A stretch of 64,000 nucleotides of DNA, from contig JAEYOR010000020.1 of the NCBI GenBank assembly GCA_023411615.1, positions 1-64,000 on the forward strand. The letters are read 5' to 3'. Each line of letters begins with the position of its first letter. The stretch's first letter is position 1. Source of the stretch: Actinomycetes bacterium. GTDB lineage: Bacteria; Actinomycetota; Actinomycetes; Actinomycetales; Demequinaceae. Positions 44,906 through 54,576 of the stretch are shown piece after piece. A program made the translations under genes and the position numbers. The notes beneath the pieces are model-generated. The model made no database searches and was not told the DNA's origin. It worked only from the letters and a program-made list of their open reading frames with translations.

Positions 44906-46533
44906 AGTCCCACCGCCTCTGCCGCAAGCGGTACCCGCTCGCCTACCGCCTCGAAGCCGTCGGCCGTCATATCGAGCGGAAGGGGCGGGCGGACGCCTAG
45001 ACCTCGCGACCCGCGCGGGAGCATGAGACGGAAGGCCGCGCCCTCGCCAGGTTTGCCCCAGGCTTCAAGTGCGCCATCGTGCAACATTGCGTCTTCACGG
45101 GCGATTGACAGGCCGAGTCCGGTGCCACCCATCGTGCGGGCACGAGCCGGGTCGGCGCGCCAGAAGCGGTCGAAAACCCGCTGAACCTGTGTGGAAGCGA
45201 GGCCGACGCCATAGTCACGGACGAGGATTGCAACAGTGCGTTGCGTCGACGCCACGGCGATGTCGACGGGTTTGCCTTGGGCGTGCTCGATTGCGTTGGA
45301 CACGAGGTTGCGGATGATCCGTCCGACGCGGGGGGCATCCATTGACGCGGTGTGGCGTCCCTCTTGAACCCACAGGCGCAGCTCCACGCCCTGTTCCGCC
45401 GCGGCCGGGTAGAGACCTTCGACTTGGTCCCGAGCAATGTCGGCAATGTCGTGCTCTTCAAAATCGAGTTGTGCGGCACCGGCGTCGATGCGTGAGATCT
45501 CCAGCAAGTCTGCGAGGAGCGCCTCAAAACGGTCGAGCTGGGTGGCAAGCAACTCTGCGGAGCGGGCCACCGAGGGCTCAAACTCGCGACGTGCGTCGTG
45601 GAGAACGTCGGCTGCCATTCGAATAGTCGTCAACGGCGTGCGCAACTCGTGGGAGACATCAGACACAAAACGACGTTGAAGCCGCGACAAGTCCTCCATG
45701 CGATTGATCTGGCGTTGCAAGGACGCGGCCATCTCGTTGAAGGTGGTCGCGAGCGTCGCCATCTCGTCGTGACCCTTCACCGTCATTCTCTCCGTGAGAT
45801 GACCGTCGGCAAGGCGGGCCGCGACGCGAGCCGCCGCGCGCACCGGACGCACCGCCTGCAGCGTCACCGTCCACGTCATGAACAGCACGAGACCAACGAG
45901 GACGCCTGCGCCTAATGCGAGAACGCGCTGGATGAGGGCGAGTGTTTCCTGCTCATCTGCAAGTGAATAGACGAAGTACAACTCATACGAACCGGCCGAG
46001 CGCAGATTGATGGGCGCCCCCACCACCACCGCTGGCTCATCCGATCCGGGCATCGTGGCGAACTGCCAGTACTGGCCGCCGCCCGGCTCGATCGCCTGTC
46101 GCAAAGACGGCGAGATGGCGGTGACGAGGCGCTGTTCGGTGACAGGCGGGGTGAGGACGATGTCCGCGTCGTTGCTCGGCGAGCGGAGCCACACAATGCT
46201 GCGTCCCTCACCGCCGAGGCGACTTTGTGCCTCGAATTGGTCGTACACCAAGTCTTGAAGATCACCGGGTGTCTCAGCCGTCGATGCGTCGATCGCCTGT
46301 TGGGTGCCGTCAACATCACGTGCCGACTCCGCCAATACGCGTTCAATACGCTTCTCGACGAGGCCATCTCGGATCTCCGTGGTGACATACGCACCGAGCA
46401 GCGCCACCGCAGCGAGACCGACCACCAAGGTGGAGGTGATGACGCGCAGGAGCATTGAATGCGTCCAGCGCCGGTACAGCCTCCTCATTGGCGCGAGCAA
46501 CAGCGCCCCGATGGAGGCCGCACGACCAGTCAC
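44902..46533 (-). CDS. mtrB: two-component sensor histidine kinase MtrB
   Basis: A 543-aa sensor kinase. Two membrane segments (about 30-52 and 210-232) bracket an extracytoplasmic sensor domain; a HAMP domain (about 235-285) follows; the HisKA dimerisation domain contains the phosphoaccepting His in FVSDVSHELRTPLTTIRMAADVL near residue 305; and the HATPase domain has NLVSNAIEHAQ, RDYGVGLA, MGGTGLGLSIA. With MtrA it controls cell-wall and osmotic stress genes and is essential in mycobacteria. Starts GTG, overlapping the mtrA stop. Confidence 0.96.
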   Translation of the reverse strand: MTGRAASIGALLLAPMRRLYRRWTHSMLLRVITSTLVVGLAAVALLGAYVTTEIRDGLVEKRIERVLAESARDVDGTQQAIDASTAETPGDLQDLVYDQFEAQSRLGGEGRSIVWLRSPSNDADIVLTPPVTEQRLVTAISPSLRQAIEPGGGQYWQFATMPGSDEPAVVVGAPINLRSAGSYELYFVYSLADEQETLALIQRVLALGAGVLVGLVLFMTWTVTLQAVRPVRAAARVAARLADGHLTERMTVKGHDEMATLATTFNEMAASLQRQINRMEDLSRLQRRFVSDVSHELRTPLTTIRMAADVLHDARREFEPSVARSAELLATQLDRFEALLADLLEISRIDAGAAQLDFEEHDIADIARDQVEGLYPAAAEQGVELRLWVQEGRHTASMDAPRVGRIIRNLVSNAIEHAQGKPVDIAVASTQRTVAILVRDYGVGLASTQVQRVFDRFWRADPARARTMGGTGLGLSIAREDAMLHDGALEAWGKPGEGAAFRLMLPRGSRGLGVRPPLPLDMTADGFEAVGERVPLAAEAVGL

Positions 46534-47213
46534 TGTGAGTGGCCGCCCGCCTTGTAACCCACGCCGCGCACGGTGAGCACAATCTCGGGATTCTCGGGAT
46601 CACGCTCGATCTTGGCGCGAAGGCGCTGAATGTGAACGTTGACGAGGCGGGTGTCGGCGGCATGACGGTATCCCCACACGTCTTCAAGGAGCACCTCACG
46701 CGTAAACACCTTGCCGGGATGGCGTGCGAGCGTCACGAGGACGTCGAACTCCAATGGCGTCAACTGGATGACCTCGCCATCGCGAGAAACGCGGTGGCCG
46801 GTCACGTCAATCTCCAGATCACCGATGCGCACCACTGAGGGCGTGCCTGAGTCGTTGCGGCGCAAGCGGGCGCGCACGCGCGCGATCAACTCGCGCGGCT
46901 TGAAGGGTTTCGGGACGTAATCGTCGGCCCCTGACTCAAGACCAAGCACCACATCGACGGTGTCCGACTTTGCGGTCAGCATGATGATGGGCACACCCGA
47001 CTCCGCGCGAATCTCGCGACAAATGTCGATGCCGCTCTTGCCCGGCAACATGAGGTCCAAGAGGATCACGTCAGGCTGCTCAGTTCGGAACACGTCCAGG
47101 GCGCGGTCGCCATGATCACAGAACACCGGCTCAAAGCCGTCTGCGCGCAGGACGATGCCCGTCATCTCGGCCACGGCGGGATCGTCGTCGACCACCAGGA
47201 TCTTGGCTGCCAT
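46530..47213 (-). CDS. mtrA: two-component response regulator MtrA
   Basis: A 227-aa OmpR-type regulator. The receiver domain starts KILVVDDDPAVAEMTG, the phosphorylated Asp is in DVILLDLMLPGKSG, and conserved Lys in DYVPKPFKPREL. The C-terminal winged helix has LTPLEFDVLVTLARHPGKVFTREVLLEDVWGY and DTRLVNVHIQRLRAKIERD. The ATG at 47213 is chosen over an upstream GTG since the receiver domain starts there. MtrA activates cell-division and wall-remodelling genes and represses DnaA-linked ones in mycobacteria. Confidence 0.96.
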   Translation of the reverse strand: MAAKILVVDDDPAVAEMTGIVLRADGFEPVFCDHGDRALDVFRTEQPDVILLDLMLPGKSGIDICREIRAESGVPIIMLTAKSDTVDVVLGLESGADDYVPKPFKPRELIARVRARLRRNDSGTPSVVRIGDLEIDVTGHRVSRDGEVIQLTPLEFDVLVTLARHPGKVFTREVLLEDVWGYRHAADTRLVNVHIQRLRAKIERDPENPEIVLTVRGVGYKAGGHSQ

Positions 47214-47344
47214 AGCGACATGATGCCACGCCCGATGTTTCACGTACTCGCCCCGCACAGTGGAGAGATGTCCTACGGGCGGAGCGGGACCTGTGCGCGG
47301 CACCTCGCCCATGGCAGGATAGGCGCGTCAACCGAGGAGGGTTT

Positions 47345-48529
47345 GTGACGGATCAGCAACGTCCTGGTGAAACGTGGGCCGCACCAGACGAGTCTGCCCC
47401 GCCGTCACCGAGCCCGTGGGGAGCCTCTCACGCGGCACCGGTTCCCCCGTCTGCACCGCCAATTCCTCAGGGCACCACCGGCTGGGACGCCCCGCCCGCC
47501 CCCACTGACTATGCGCCCTCTCCACCGCCTGTGCCGGCCGCGCCTGCTGAAGGCCTCACATTCCGCTCGTGGCAACCGGGCATTGTCGCGTTGCGACCCC
47601 TCCCGTTCGGAGATTTCCTCACAGTGCCATTCCGTGCGATGCGGTTCAATCGTGCGGCCGTTGTGGGCGCACCCGTATTGATGTTTCTTGCGAGCGCGCT
47701 CATCACGGGCGCCGCGGTCTGGCTGGCGGCCACTGACAGCGGCGTCACCGACTTCTTCACCGCCACGAGCAACGTCGCCTTTGAGCCACGTCCCGAGACC
47801 ATCGGAGCCTTTGTCATCGCGGGCATCGTCTGGATCCTCTCGGACACCCTCTCCGCAGCAGTTGTCGTGCCCGCTGTCGCTCAAGCTGCACTGGGTCACC
47901 GCCTGTCTCTCAGCGACGCGATGCGCACTGCCATTGAGCGCATATGGGCCCTACTCGGCCTAGGACTTCTCACGATCCTTGCGAGCGCCTTGCTCTTTGG
48001 CGTGGTCTTCGCGCCCGTGCTCCTGAGCGCGGCTGCCGGGAGCGACATGGGCGGCGCTGTTGCACTCACCGTGATCCTCGCCATCGTGTTGATCGCGCCG
48101 GGAATGATCGTCATGTCGGTATACCTGCCCGTCGCCCGGGGCGCCGTCATGCTCGAGAAGGTCGGCCCCATCACCGCGGTTCGCCGCTCAATTCGCCTCG
48201 TCCCGGGCCGTTTCTGGTGGACCGTGCTCATCCTCCTCGTAATCGGGATGATCAACGGCGCAATCCAGCAGGTCTTCTCCTTTGGCACGCAGATGGTGGC
48301 GATGGTGGTCTCGGCCCTGGCACCAGGATCAGGCGTCGCTTTCTTTACCGCCTTCGCCGTGGCACTCGTCATTCAGCTGCTCGCAAGCGCGGTTGTCCAG
48401 TACTCCTTCGTCGGTTCTGCGACGGCACTCGTCTACCTCGACATGCGCTTCCGCAAGGAGGGCCTCGCATTTGACATGGCGCGTGCTGCCGAGGCGCGCT
48501 TCACCGGCACAGGATCGTCGGTCGGCTGA
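47345..48529 (+). CDS. polytopic membrane protein
   Basis: A 394-aa protein. The first 75 residues are a Pro/Ala-rich cytoplasmic tail (PPSPSPWGAS, PPPVPAAPAE); from about 90 a run of six hydrophobic helices follows, resembling the membrane domain of glycerophosphoryl diester phosphodiesterase-type proteins, with WQPGIVALRPLPFGDFL at its start. Function unknown. GAGGAGGG precedes the GTG. It is first in a run of genes encoding DUF4129, DUF4350, MoxR and DUF58 proteins and is separated by two bases from the next. Confidence 0.8.
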   Translation: MTDQQRPGETWAAPDESAPPSPSPWGASHAAPVPPSAPPIPQGTTGWDAPPAPTDYAPSPPPVPAAPAEGLTFRSWQPGIVALRPLPFGDFLTVPFRAMRFNRAAVVGAPVLMFLASALITGAAVWLAATDSGVTDFFTATSNVAFEPRPETIGAFVIAGIVWILSDTLSAAVVVPAVAQAALGHRLSLSDAMRTAIERIWALLGLGLLTILASALLFGVVFAPVLLSAAAGSDMGGAVALTVILAIVLIAPGMIVMSVYLPVARGAVMLEKVGPITAVRRSIRLVPGRFWWTVLILLVIGMINGAIQQVFSFGTQMVAMVVSALAPGSGVAFFTAFAVALVIQLLASAVVQYSFVGSATALVYLDMRFRKEGLAFDMARAAEARFTGTGSSVG

Positions 48530-48530
48530 C

Positions 48531-49172
48531 GTGTCAGCGCTCCCGTACGAGGCGCCGATCGATCCCGACGCCGACACCGCCCGTCGTTGGCTCGAGGACG
48601 AGCTCTCCAAGGACATCTACCGCGACAATCACAGCGATTGGCTTCAACGAGTCTTCGACTGGATCGCCAAGCAGTTCGATCGTCTTGATCGCTCAACCGA
48701 AGAACTCACGGTGGGTAACATCTCGGGATCGATCATCGCGGGGGTGCTCTTCGCGATCTTGATCGCGGTGTTGCTGTATCTCGTGCTGGGGCCGCTGCGT
48801 CGCTCCCGACGCATGTCAGCGTCGGCATCGGTCTTTGATGACGATGACCGCACCGCATCGGCGATGCAGGCCTCGGCAGAAGACGCAGCCGAACGCGGCG
48901 ATTGGGATCTTGCGGTGCTTGAACGCTTCCGCAGCATGGTGCGCAGGGCGGAAAACCGAGGCCTTGTTGCGGTCGTGCCAGGAATGACCGCCTACGAGTT
49001 CGTCAAGGCAGCCGCTGTGCCGATGAGCCATCTCGCACAAGACCTCTTGTGGTCTGGCGATCTGTTCGACGGGATTCGCTACGGCCACGCCTCAGGCTCG
49101 CGCGAGGCCTACGAGCGCATGGGCAAAGTCGCCGGGGTGCTCGCTCACGCAGGGCTCGGGGTCCGCTCATGA
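48531..49172 (+). CDS. DUF4129 domain protein
   Basis: A 213-aa protein with one central membrane helix (about 70-90, IIAGVLFAILIAVLLYLV) and a C-terminal DUF4129 domain (RGDWDLAVLERFRSMVRRAENRGLVAV, then FVKAAAVPMSHLAQDLLWSGDLF and GHASGSREAYERM). DUF4129 is often the C-terminal part of membrane transglutaminase-like proteins; here it is separate, without the transglutaminase domain. Start GTG 48531, one base after the previous stop. The next gene overlaps it by four bases. Confidence 0.85.
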   Translation: MSALPYEAPIDPDADTARRWLEDELSKDIYRDNHSDWLQRVFDWIAKQFDRLDRSTEELTVGNISGSIIAGVLFAILIAVLLYLVLGPLRRSRRMSASASVFDDDDRTASAMQASAEDAAERGDWDLAVLERFRSMVRRAENRGLVAVVPGMTAYEFVKAAAVPMSHLAQDLLWSGDLFDGIRYGHASGSREAYERMGKVAGVLAHAGLGVRS

Positions 49173-50383
49173 CGACGATCACGCACGCTGGCGCAGACTT
49201 CTACCGGCCACAGAAGGGACCTGGCGCAAAGGCTCGAGTCAAAGGCGCTCGCTGGGTGTTGGTCGCTCTCGGCCTCCTCATTGGAATCGTCGCCATTGGT
49301 GTCATCACGCGTACGGACACCGACTCGATCCCGATGTCGATCCACAACCCCGGGCCTCTTGGCACTCGGGCGCTCGCGCAAGTCGCGGAGGATCACGGCG
49401 TCGACGTTCGCCAGATCGACGAGCTCGTCAAGGCGCGCATCACCGACCCGGAGTCCACCACGCTCGTCATTGGACACTCCACGTATATGCAGGGCTACCA
49501 GGCACAATCTGTGCTCGCGTACCCCGGACCGATTGTCGTGTTGGGGGACGGATCCGCCGTGGCACGAGCCGCATCCCGCAACATCTATTGGGGATCGACC
49601 GACGAGACGGTGCTCGACGCCGCGTGTCAGAACCCCGATGCCGCGGCCGCAGGAACCATCAAGACAAGTGGACCCATATGGGTGTCCGCGTCCGCGCCGT
49701 CCGAGACGTGCTTCCCCGCAGCGGACGGCGCCGTCATGGTCGTGGTGCCGCGCGAGGGCAAGGGCGACGTGACGCTCATCGCCGATCCCGAACTCGCCAC
49801 CAATGCCGCGATCACCGCGGAAGGCAATGCGGCGTTGATGCTGCGGCTCATCGGTGGACTCGACAACGTGGTCTGGTACACGGGCTCGCTATATGACACG
49901 ACCGTGTTGACGTGGACGGGAGCTGGCACCGATACGCCCAAGAAATTCGATGACGTCCAGCCGTCCACCGACTTCTTGCCTCCCGGCACCGGCAACGCCT
50001 TGTATGCCCTCGGTCTCGCTCTCGTCATCGTCGCGTGGTGGCGCGCCCGACGCTTCGGCGCAATCATCCACGAGCCGCTTCCCGTGGTTGTCCGCGCAGC
50101 CGAGACCACACGGGGCCGTGCGCGCATGTATCGGGCCGCCCGAGCGTCGGGACGTGCCGCGGCGTCGTTGCGTGCCGCCGCGGCCTTGCGGATGGGTCAA
50201 CGGCTTGGTGTGGCCCGCTCTGCCGACCACGCCACGCTCATCGCGGCCATCGCGAACGCGGCTGGCGCACCGAGCGCATACGTTGAAGAAACACTCTTCG
50301 GACCGCCCCCACGGACGGAAGCCGAGATGATGACGCTGTTGTCGAGGATCGACACCCTAGAGAACGAGGTACACAGATCGTGA
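49169..50383 (+). CDS. DUF4350 domain protein
   Basis: A 404-aa membrane protein. A helix near the N-terminus (about 30-48, VLVALGLLIGIVAIGVI) leads to an extracytoplasmic DUF4350 domain with PMSIHNPGPLGTRALAQVAED and TTLVIGHSTYMQGYQ-type loops; a second helix (about 275-293, GNALYALGLALVIVAWW) returns to a cytoplasmic tail rich in Arg/Ala. The DUF4350 domain resembles glutamine-amidotransferase-like domains. It precedes moxR and is co-translated (GTGA overlap). Confidence 0.85.
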   Translation: MTTITHAGADFYRPQKGPGAKARVKGARWVLVALGLLIGIVAIGVITRTDTDSIPMSIHNPGPLGTRALAQVAEDHGVDVRQIDELVKARITDPESTTLVIGHSTYMQGYQAQSVLAYPGPIVVLGDGSAVARAASRNIYWGSTDETVLDAACQNPDAAAAGTIKTSGPIWVSASAPSETCFPAADGAVMVVVPREGKGDVTLIADPELATNAAITAEGNAALMLRLIGGLDNVVWYTGSLYDTTVLTWTGAGTDTPKKFDDVQPSTDFLPPGTGNALYALGLALVIVAWWRARRFGAIIHEPLPVVVRAAETTRGRARMYRAARASGRAAASLRAAAALRMGQRLGVARSADHATLIAAIANAAGAPSAYVEETLFGPPPRTEAEMMTLLSRIDTLENEVHRS

Positions 50384-51396
50384 CGAACGCCGACGAATTC
50401 ACTCCGCCACCACCTACAACGGCTCCCGTGGACGCGCCGCCGCCGCCGTCGCCAGCTCGCGACGCATTGGCGGCATTGCGCGCAGAGATCGACAAGGCGG
50501 TTGTGGGTCAAGACCGCGCCGTCACGGGTCTTGTCATTGCCTTGCTCTGCAAAGGTCACGTGCTCCTCGAGGGTGTCCCTGGTGTTGCCAAGACCCTCTT
50601 GGTTCGCACCCTCGCCCAGGCGCTTGGAGTCGAGTCAAAGCGTGTGCAGTTCACACCTGACCTCATGCCCGGTGATGTCACCGGCTCGCTCGTGTATGAC
50701 GCACGTACGGCGGCGTTCTCATTCCGTCCTGGTCCCGTGTTCACCAGCCTTCTCTTGGCAGATGAGATCAACCGCACTCCCCCCAAGACGCAGTCGTCTT
50801 TGCTTGAGGCGATGGAAGAGCGTCAAGTGACGGTCGACGGAGACTCTCTCGCATTGCCTGACCCGTTCCTCGTCATCGCAACCCAGAACCCCGTCGAATA
50901 CGAGGGAACTTACCCTTTGCCTGAGGCTCAGCTCGACCGCTTCATGTTGAAGTTGCCGATCGGACTTCCCGAGCGTGAGGACGAGAAGCAGGTGCTGCGT
51001 CGGCACGCTGACGGCTTCAACCCTCGCAACCTCGCGGCGGCCGGAGTGACCCAAGTGGCGACTCCAGCTGATATCGAGATGGGCCGAGACGAGGTCGCAA
51101 AGGTCGAGGTCTCCGATGACGTCGTGGGGTACGTGGTCGATCTCGTGCGCGCCACCCGCGCAATGCCATCGGTCGCGCTCGGCGTCTCTCCACGTGGCGC
51201 GACCGCCCTGCTCGCCGGTGCGCGCGCATGGGCCTGGATGCGGGGGCGCACCTTTGTGTCTCCGGATGATGTCAAGGCACTTGCTTCATGGACGATGGTG
51301 CACCGCATGCAACTGCGTCCTGAAGCAGAGCTTGAGGGCGTCACACGGGACTCGGTGCTGCAATCCGTGCTGGCCGCCGTGCCGGTGCCCCGCTAA
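50380..51396 (+). CDS. MoxR-family AAA+ ATPase
   Basis: A 338-aa MoxR ATPase. A Pro-rich N-terminal segment precedes the AAA+ core: Walker A GVPGVAKTLL near residue 68, Walker B LLADEINRTPPKTQSSLLEAMEERQV, sensor 1 IATQNPVEYEGTYPLPEAQLDRF and sensor 2 in LGVSPRGATALLAGARAWAW. MoxR proteins act as chaperones that assemble or activate partners, usually the DUF58 protein encoded next. Starts GTG, overlapping DUF4350; DUF58 begins two bases after its stop. Confidence 0.93.
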   Translation: MTNADEFTPPPPTTAPVDAPPPPSPARDALAALRAEIDKAVVGQDRAVTGLVIALLCKGHVLLEGVPGVAKTLLVRTLAQALGVESKRVQFTPDLMPGDVTGSLVYDARTAAFSFRPGPVFTSLLLADEINRTPPKTQSSLLEAMEERQVTVDGDSLALPDPFLVIATQNPVEYEGTYPLPEAQLDRFMLKLPIGLPEREDEKQVLRRHADGFNPRNLAAAGVTQVATPADIEMGRDEVAKVEVSDDVVGYVVDLVRATRAMPSVALGVSPRGATALLAGARAWAWMRGRTFVSPDDVKALASWTMVHRMQLRPEAELEGVTRDSVLQSVLAAVPVPR

Positions 51397-51398
51397 CG

Positions 51399-52691
51399 AT
51401 GTACATCACCGGGTGGACGGCGCTCCTCGCGCTGCTTGCCGCGGTTCCTGCATTTGTCATGCAGGACCGCGCGATCGCGTGGTGGTGGGTGCTGGGAGTT
51501 GTCGCTCTCGCTTGCCTCGACGCTGCGCTGGCGCCACCCACTCGATCCGTCTCAGTGCGACGCTCCGTGCCCGGCGCGGTTCGGCTCACGGAAGACACGG
51601 AGTCCACTGTCGAGTTGGTCAATGAGTCCGCGCGTCCTGTCCGGGGCGCGATCCGCGATGCCTGGCCGCCCTCGGCTGGCTCCCGCGACAACCGCCATCG
51701 CTTCGCTTTGGCCGCGCAAGAACATGGTTCCTTTGTCACGCCGTTGCGCCCGGTTCGCCGTGGCGAACGACGCGCAGCTCCCGTGACGATCCGCAGCGAG
51801 GGCCCTTTGCGTCTTGCGGGTCGCCAGCGATCAGTGCCGACCCCAGCGACGTTGCGTGTGCTCCCCGAATTCGCCTCGCGTAAACACTTGCCTGCCCGCC
51901 TTTCACGGCTGCGCGAGCTCGACGGTCTCAGCCCTGTCATGATGCGCGGCGCCGGGACCGAGTTCGATTCGCTGCGCGAGTATGTCATTGGTGACGACGT
52001 CCGCACCATCGACTGGCGTGCAACGGGCCGCCGGGCCGAGGTGATGATCCGCACGTTCCGCCCCGAAAGGGACCGTCGGGTCTTCATCGTCCTCGAGACC
52101 GGCCGGCTTTCCGCCGCGCGAGTAGGCGACGCACCTCGAATAGACGCATCAATTGAAGCAGCCCTTTTGCTCAGCGCTCTTGCCTCGCGCGCGGGCGACC
52201 GTGTCCAGGTGACGGCGTTTGATCGTAAAGAACGGGCGCGTGCTCAGGGGCCTACGGAGGCGGCACTCATGCCGGTGCTTGCCTCCGCGCTCGCGCCCAT
52301 TGAGCCGAGCCTCGTGGAACCCGATTGGCCCGCGCTCGTGCGCCTCGTCAACGACCGGTTATCGCAACGCGCTCTCGTCGTCTTGCTCACCACGGTTGAT
52401 TCATCGCTCATCGACTCCGGCGCTCTCCAGGCAATCGGCACCTTGCAAGCCCATCACCAGGTGGTGATCGGATCGGTTGACGATCCTGAAGAGCATGCGA
52501 TGGTGCGAGCGCGAGGCAATGCGGAGGCCATCTACGCCGCTGCAGCCGCCGCACGCGCATCACTCGAGAAGGACGCTGTCACAGCAACGATCCGCAAACT
52601 TGGAGCGGAAGTGGTGACAGCGGCGCCGGGAATGCTCCCGCCGCGCTTGGCGGATACCTACCTCGCTCTCAAGGCGGCGGGTCGTCTGTAG
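51399..52691 (+). CDS. DUF58 domain protein
   Basis: A 430-aa protein. Two N-terminal membrane helices (about 5-22 and 27-45) are followed by a DUF58 domain (GAGTEFDSLREYVIGDDVRTIDWRAT, near residue 185) and a von Willebrand-like C-terminal part (RRVFIVLETGRLSA, ALVVLLTTVDSSL). Together with MoxR it forms a conserved pair of unknown function, probably assembled at the membrane. Ends the operon; the SpoIIM gene lies convergent 28 bases away. Confidence 0.9.
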   Translation: MYITGWTALLALLAAVPAFVMQDRAIAWWWVLGVVALACLDAALAPPTRSVSVRRSVPGAVRLTEDTESTVELVNESARPVRGAIRDAWPPSAGSRDNRHRFALAAQEHGSFVTPLRPVRRGERRAAPVTIRSEGPLRLAGRQRSVPTPATLRVLPEFASRKHLPARLSRLRELDGLSPVMMRGAGTEFDSLREYVIGDDVRTIDWRATGRRAEVMIRTFRPERDRRVFIVLETGRLSAARVGDAPRIDASIEAALLLSALASRAGDRVQVTAFDRKERARAQGPTEAALMPVLASALAPIEPSLVEPDWPALVRLVNDRLSQRALVVLLTTVDSSLIDSGALQAIGTLQAHHQVVIGSVDDPEEHAMVRARGNAEAIYAAAAAARASLEKDAVTATIRKLGAEVVTAAPGMLPPRLADTYLALKAAGRL

Positions 52692-52719
52692 ACGCCCGAC
52701 GCTCACCGCACCCGGTCTG

Positions 52720-53715
52720 TCAGGCGGCGTAGGGCGCCAGCTCAGTGCGGAACTCGCCGTCGACGTCACCGGTCTCCCCGCGGCCACGCGCCACGCGTCC
52801 GCCCACAAAGATGTACGCCCAGAACGTGCCGCAGGCAACAACTCCCAACGCCACTTTGAGCCACCAGGGCATGTCGGACGGTGTCACGTAACCTTCGATG
52901 ATTCCCGAGATGAAGAGTGCGATCGCCAGACCGAGCGCCACAAGAAGGAGCGTGCGGAACGTCTCGGTCAGCGCGACCATTCGTGGGCGGGGGCCGGGAA
53001 CGAGGAGCGTCCAACACATGCGCAGACCCGCCCCGGCAGCGACAAACACGGCGCTCAACTCGAGCAGGCCGTGTGGCGCGATGAGTTGGAAGAAGATATC
53101 GAGCGCATCGTGCTCCGCCATGATTGCCCCGTTTACGCCCAACTGGAGCACCGTGTTGTACAAGAGGATCAGCGGGAAGATCCCGGTGATTCCGAGCACG
53201 ATGCACAGGGTCGCCAGCCACGCGTTATTGGTCCAGACCTGCGCCGCGAAGCTCGTGCTGTCGTACTGCTCGTAGTAACTCGCGAACTCAACTTCAGCGA
53301 TTTGACGCCTCGTGTCGGCATCGCCGATCAGCGCCAATGCATCGGGGTTATGAAGCGTGTAGTACCCAGCAATCCACGCCAGCACCACCACCGCGAGAGA
53401 GGTGACAAGTCCCCACCACCTCACGCGGTACATCGCGGCGGGCAGTGCGCGCGTGAAGAGACCAAGAATGTCTGCCGTGCGCACATGGGCGGAGCCGGTC
53501 AGCCAAATGCGCGACGAACTGAGCAACATCGACAAGCGGGTAATAAGGGCAGGCTCTGGCGCGGCCGAGCGGACAGCGGACAGATCCGCCGCAGTGGACC
53601 TGTACAGGCGCGTGAGTTCATCTGCCTCGGCCCCGGTACGGCGGCGTTTGCGACTCAACTCGCGCAGGCGAGTCCAGCGCTCCTCCCGCAAGGCGGAGTA
53701 CGCGTCGATATCCAC
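52720..53715 (-). CDS. stage II sporulation protein M-like (SpoIIM) membrane protein
   Basis: A 331-aa protein of the SpoIIM family, found widely outside sporulating bacteria. N-terminal helical region (residues 1-85; REERWTRLRELSRKRRR, GAEADELTRLYRSTAADLSAVRS), then about six membrane helices. It belongs to the conserved MoxR/DUF58/RDD neighbourhood; in this context a role in membrane or wall organisation is likely but unproven. GTG 53715 is chosen because the conserved start is VDIDAYSALREERW; an ATG at 53733 is possible. Diverges from the RDD gene. Confidence 0.85.
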   Translation of the reverse strand: MDIDAYSALREERWTRLRELSRKRRRTGAEADELTRLYRSTAADLSAVRSAAPEPALITRLSMLLSSSRIWLTGSAHVRTADILGLFTRALPAAMYRVRWWGLVTSLAVVVLAWIAGYYTLHNPDALALIGDADTRRQIAEVEFASYYEQYDSTSFAAQVWTNNAWLATLCIVLGITGIFPLILLYNTVLQLGVNGAIMAEHDALDIFFQLIAPHGLLELSAVFVAAGAGLRMCWTLLVPGPRPRMVALTETFRTLLLVALGLAIALFISGIIEGYVTPSDMPWWLKVALGVVACGTFWAYIFVGGRVARGRGETGDVDGEFRTELAPYAA

Positions 53716-53744
53716 GCCGCTACCATGCCACACAAGGAGGGTTC

Positions 53745-54569
53745 ATGAGCGCCAATGAAGAGATTGTTCTCGGCGAAGGCGTCGCAATCGATGCGGGTGC
53801 CGCGTCGGTCGTGATGCGCGCCGGGTCGGGAGCGATCGACGCACTCGTCATTGGTGTCAGCTTTATCTTTGTGCTCCAGCTCGCTGAGCCGGTCTTGCAG
53901 GTAGTCAACGGCGGCCTCTATGCCGCTCTCAACATCACCCTTGTCGTCGTGTGGTTCATCGTGGTGCCCGCTCTCATTGAGCTCCTCACGCGCGGACTTT
54001 CGGTGGGTCGCCTTGCCGTCGGCTTGCGCATCGTGCGCGATGACGGCGGCCCCGTGTCAGCGCGGTACGCCTTTGGCCGCGCCCTCGTCGGCTTCTTTGA
54101 GATTTACGCCACCGCCGGAATGGTTGCCGTCACGATGTCCTTCCTCAGCGAAAGAGGCAAGCGTCTAGGTGACATGCTCGTTGGCACGTATTCAATGCGG
54201 ACGCGGGGCGGGCGCAAGGCGCTGCCGCCCGTCGTCATGCCCTTTGGCCTCGCGGATTGGGCCGCCACTGCCGACGTGCGCCGCCTCCCAGACGGCCTTG
54301 CGCTGACAGCACGTCTGTTTCTCGCCCGCGCGAATGAAATGACGCCCGACGCTCGACGTCGCTTTGGCACGGACATCGCCGCTCAGATGGCACCGCTCGT
54401 TGCCCCTCCACCGCCGGGAGGCACCCACCCCGAGTCATTCATTGCTGCTGTGCTCGCCACCCGCCGTGAGCGCGAGTACGCGGCGGGATGGCGCGCGGAT
54501 CGAATCAATGCGGCCGACGCCGAACGGCTGGCTCGATTGCCCTACGGCATTCCTGACGCCGCAAACTAG
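53745..54569 (+). CDS. RDD family protein
   Basis: A 274-aa protein with an RDD domain (about 15-145): a helix with GSGAIDALVIGVSFIFVLQ, then a second helix pair and RGLSVGRLAVGLRIVRDDGG (Arg-Asp-Asp) and SFLSERGKRLGDMLVGTYSM. The C-terminal half is soluble (RLPDGLALTARLFLARANEM, ATRREREYAAGWRADRI). RDD proteins are of unknown function, often in transport contexts. AAGGAGGG precedes the ATG. Its 3' end is eight bases from the convergent ahcY stop. Confidence 0.88.
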   Translation: MSANEEIVLGEGVAIDAGAASVVMRAGSGAIDALVIGVSFIFVLQLAEPVLQVVNGGLYAALNITLVVVWFIVVPALIELLTRGLSVGRLAVGLRIVRDDGGPVSARYAFGRALVGFFEIYATAGMVAVTMSFLSERGKRLGDMLVGTYSMRTRGGRKALPPVVMPFGLADWAATADVRRLPDGLALTARLFLARANEMTPDARRRFGTDIAAQMAPLVAPPPPGGTHPESFIAAVLATRREREYAAGWRADRINAADAERLARLPYGIPDAAN

Positions 54570-54576
54570 GCGCTCG

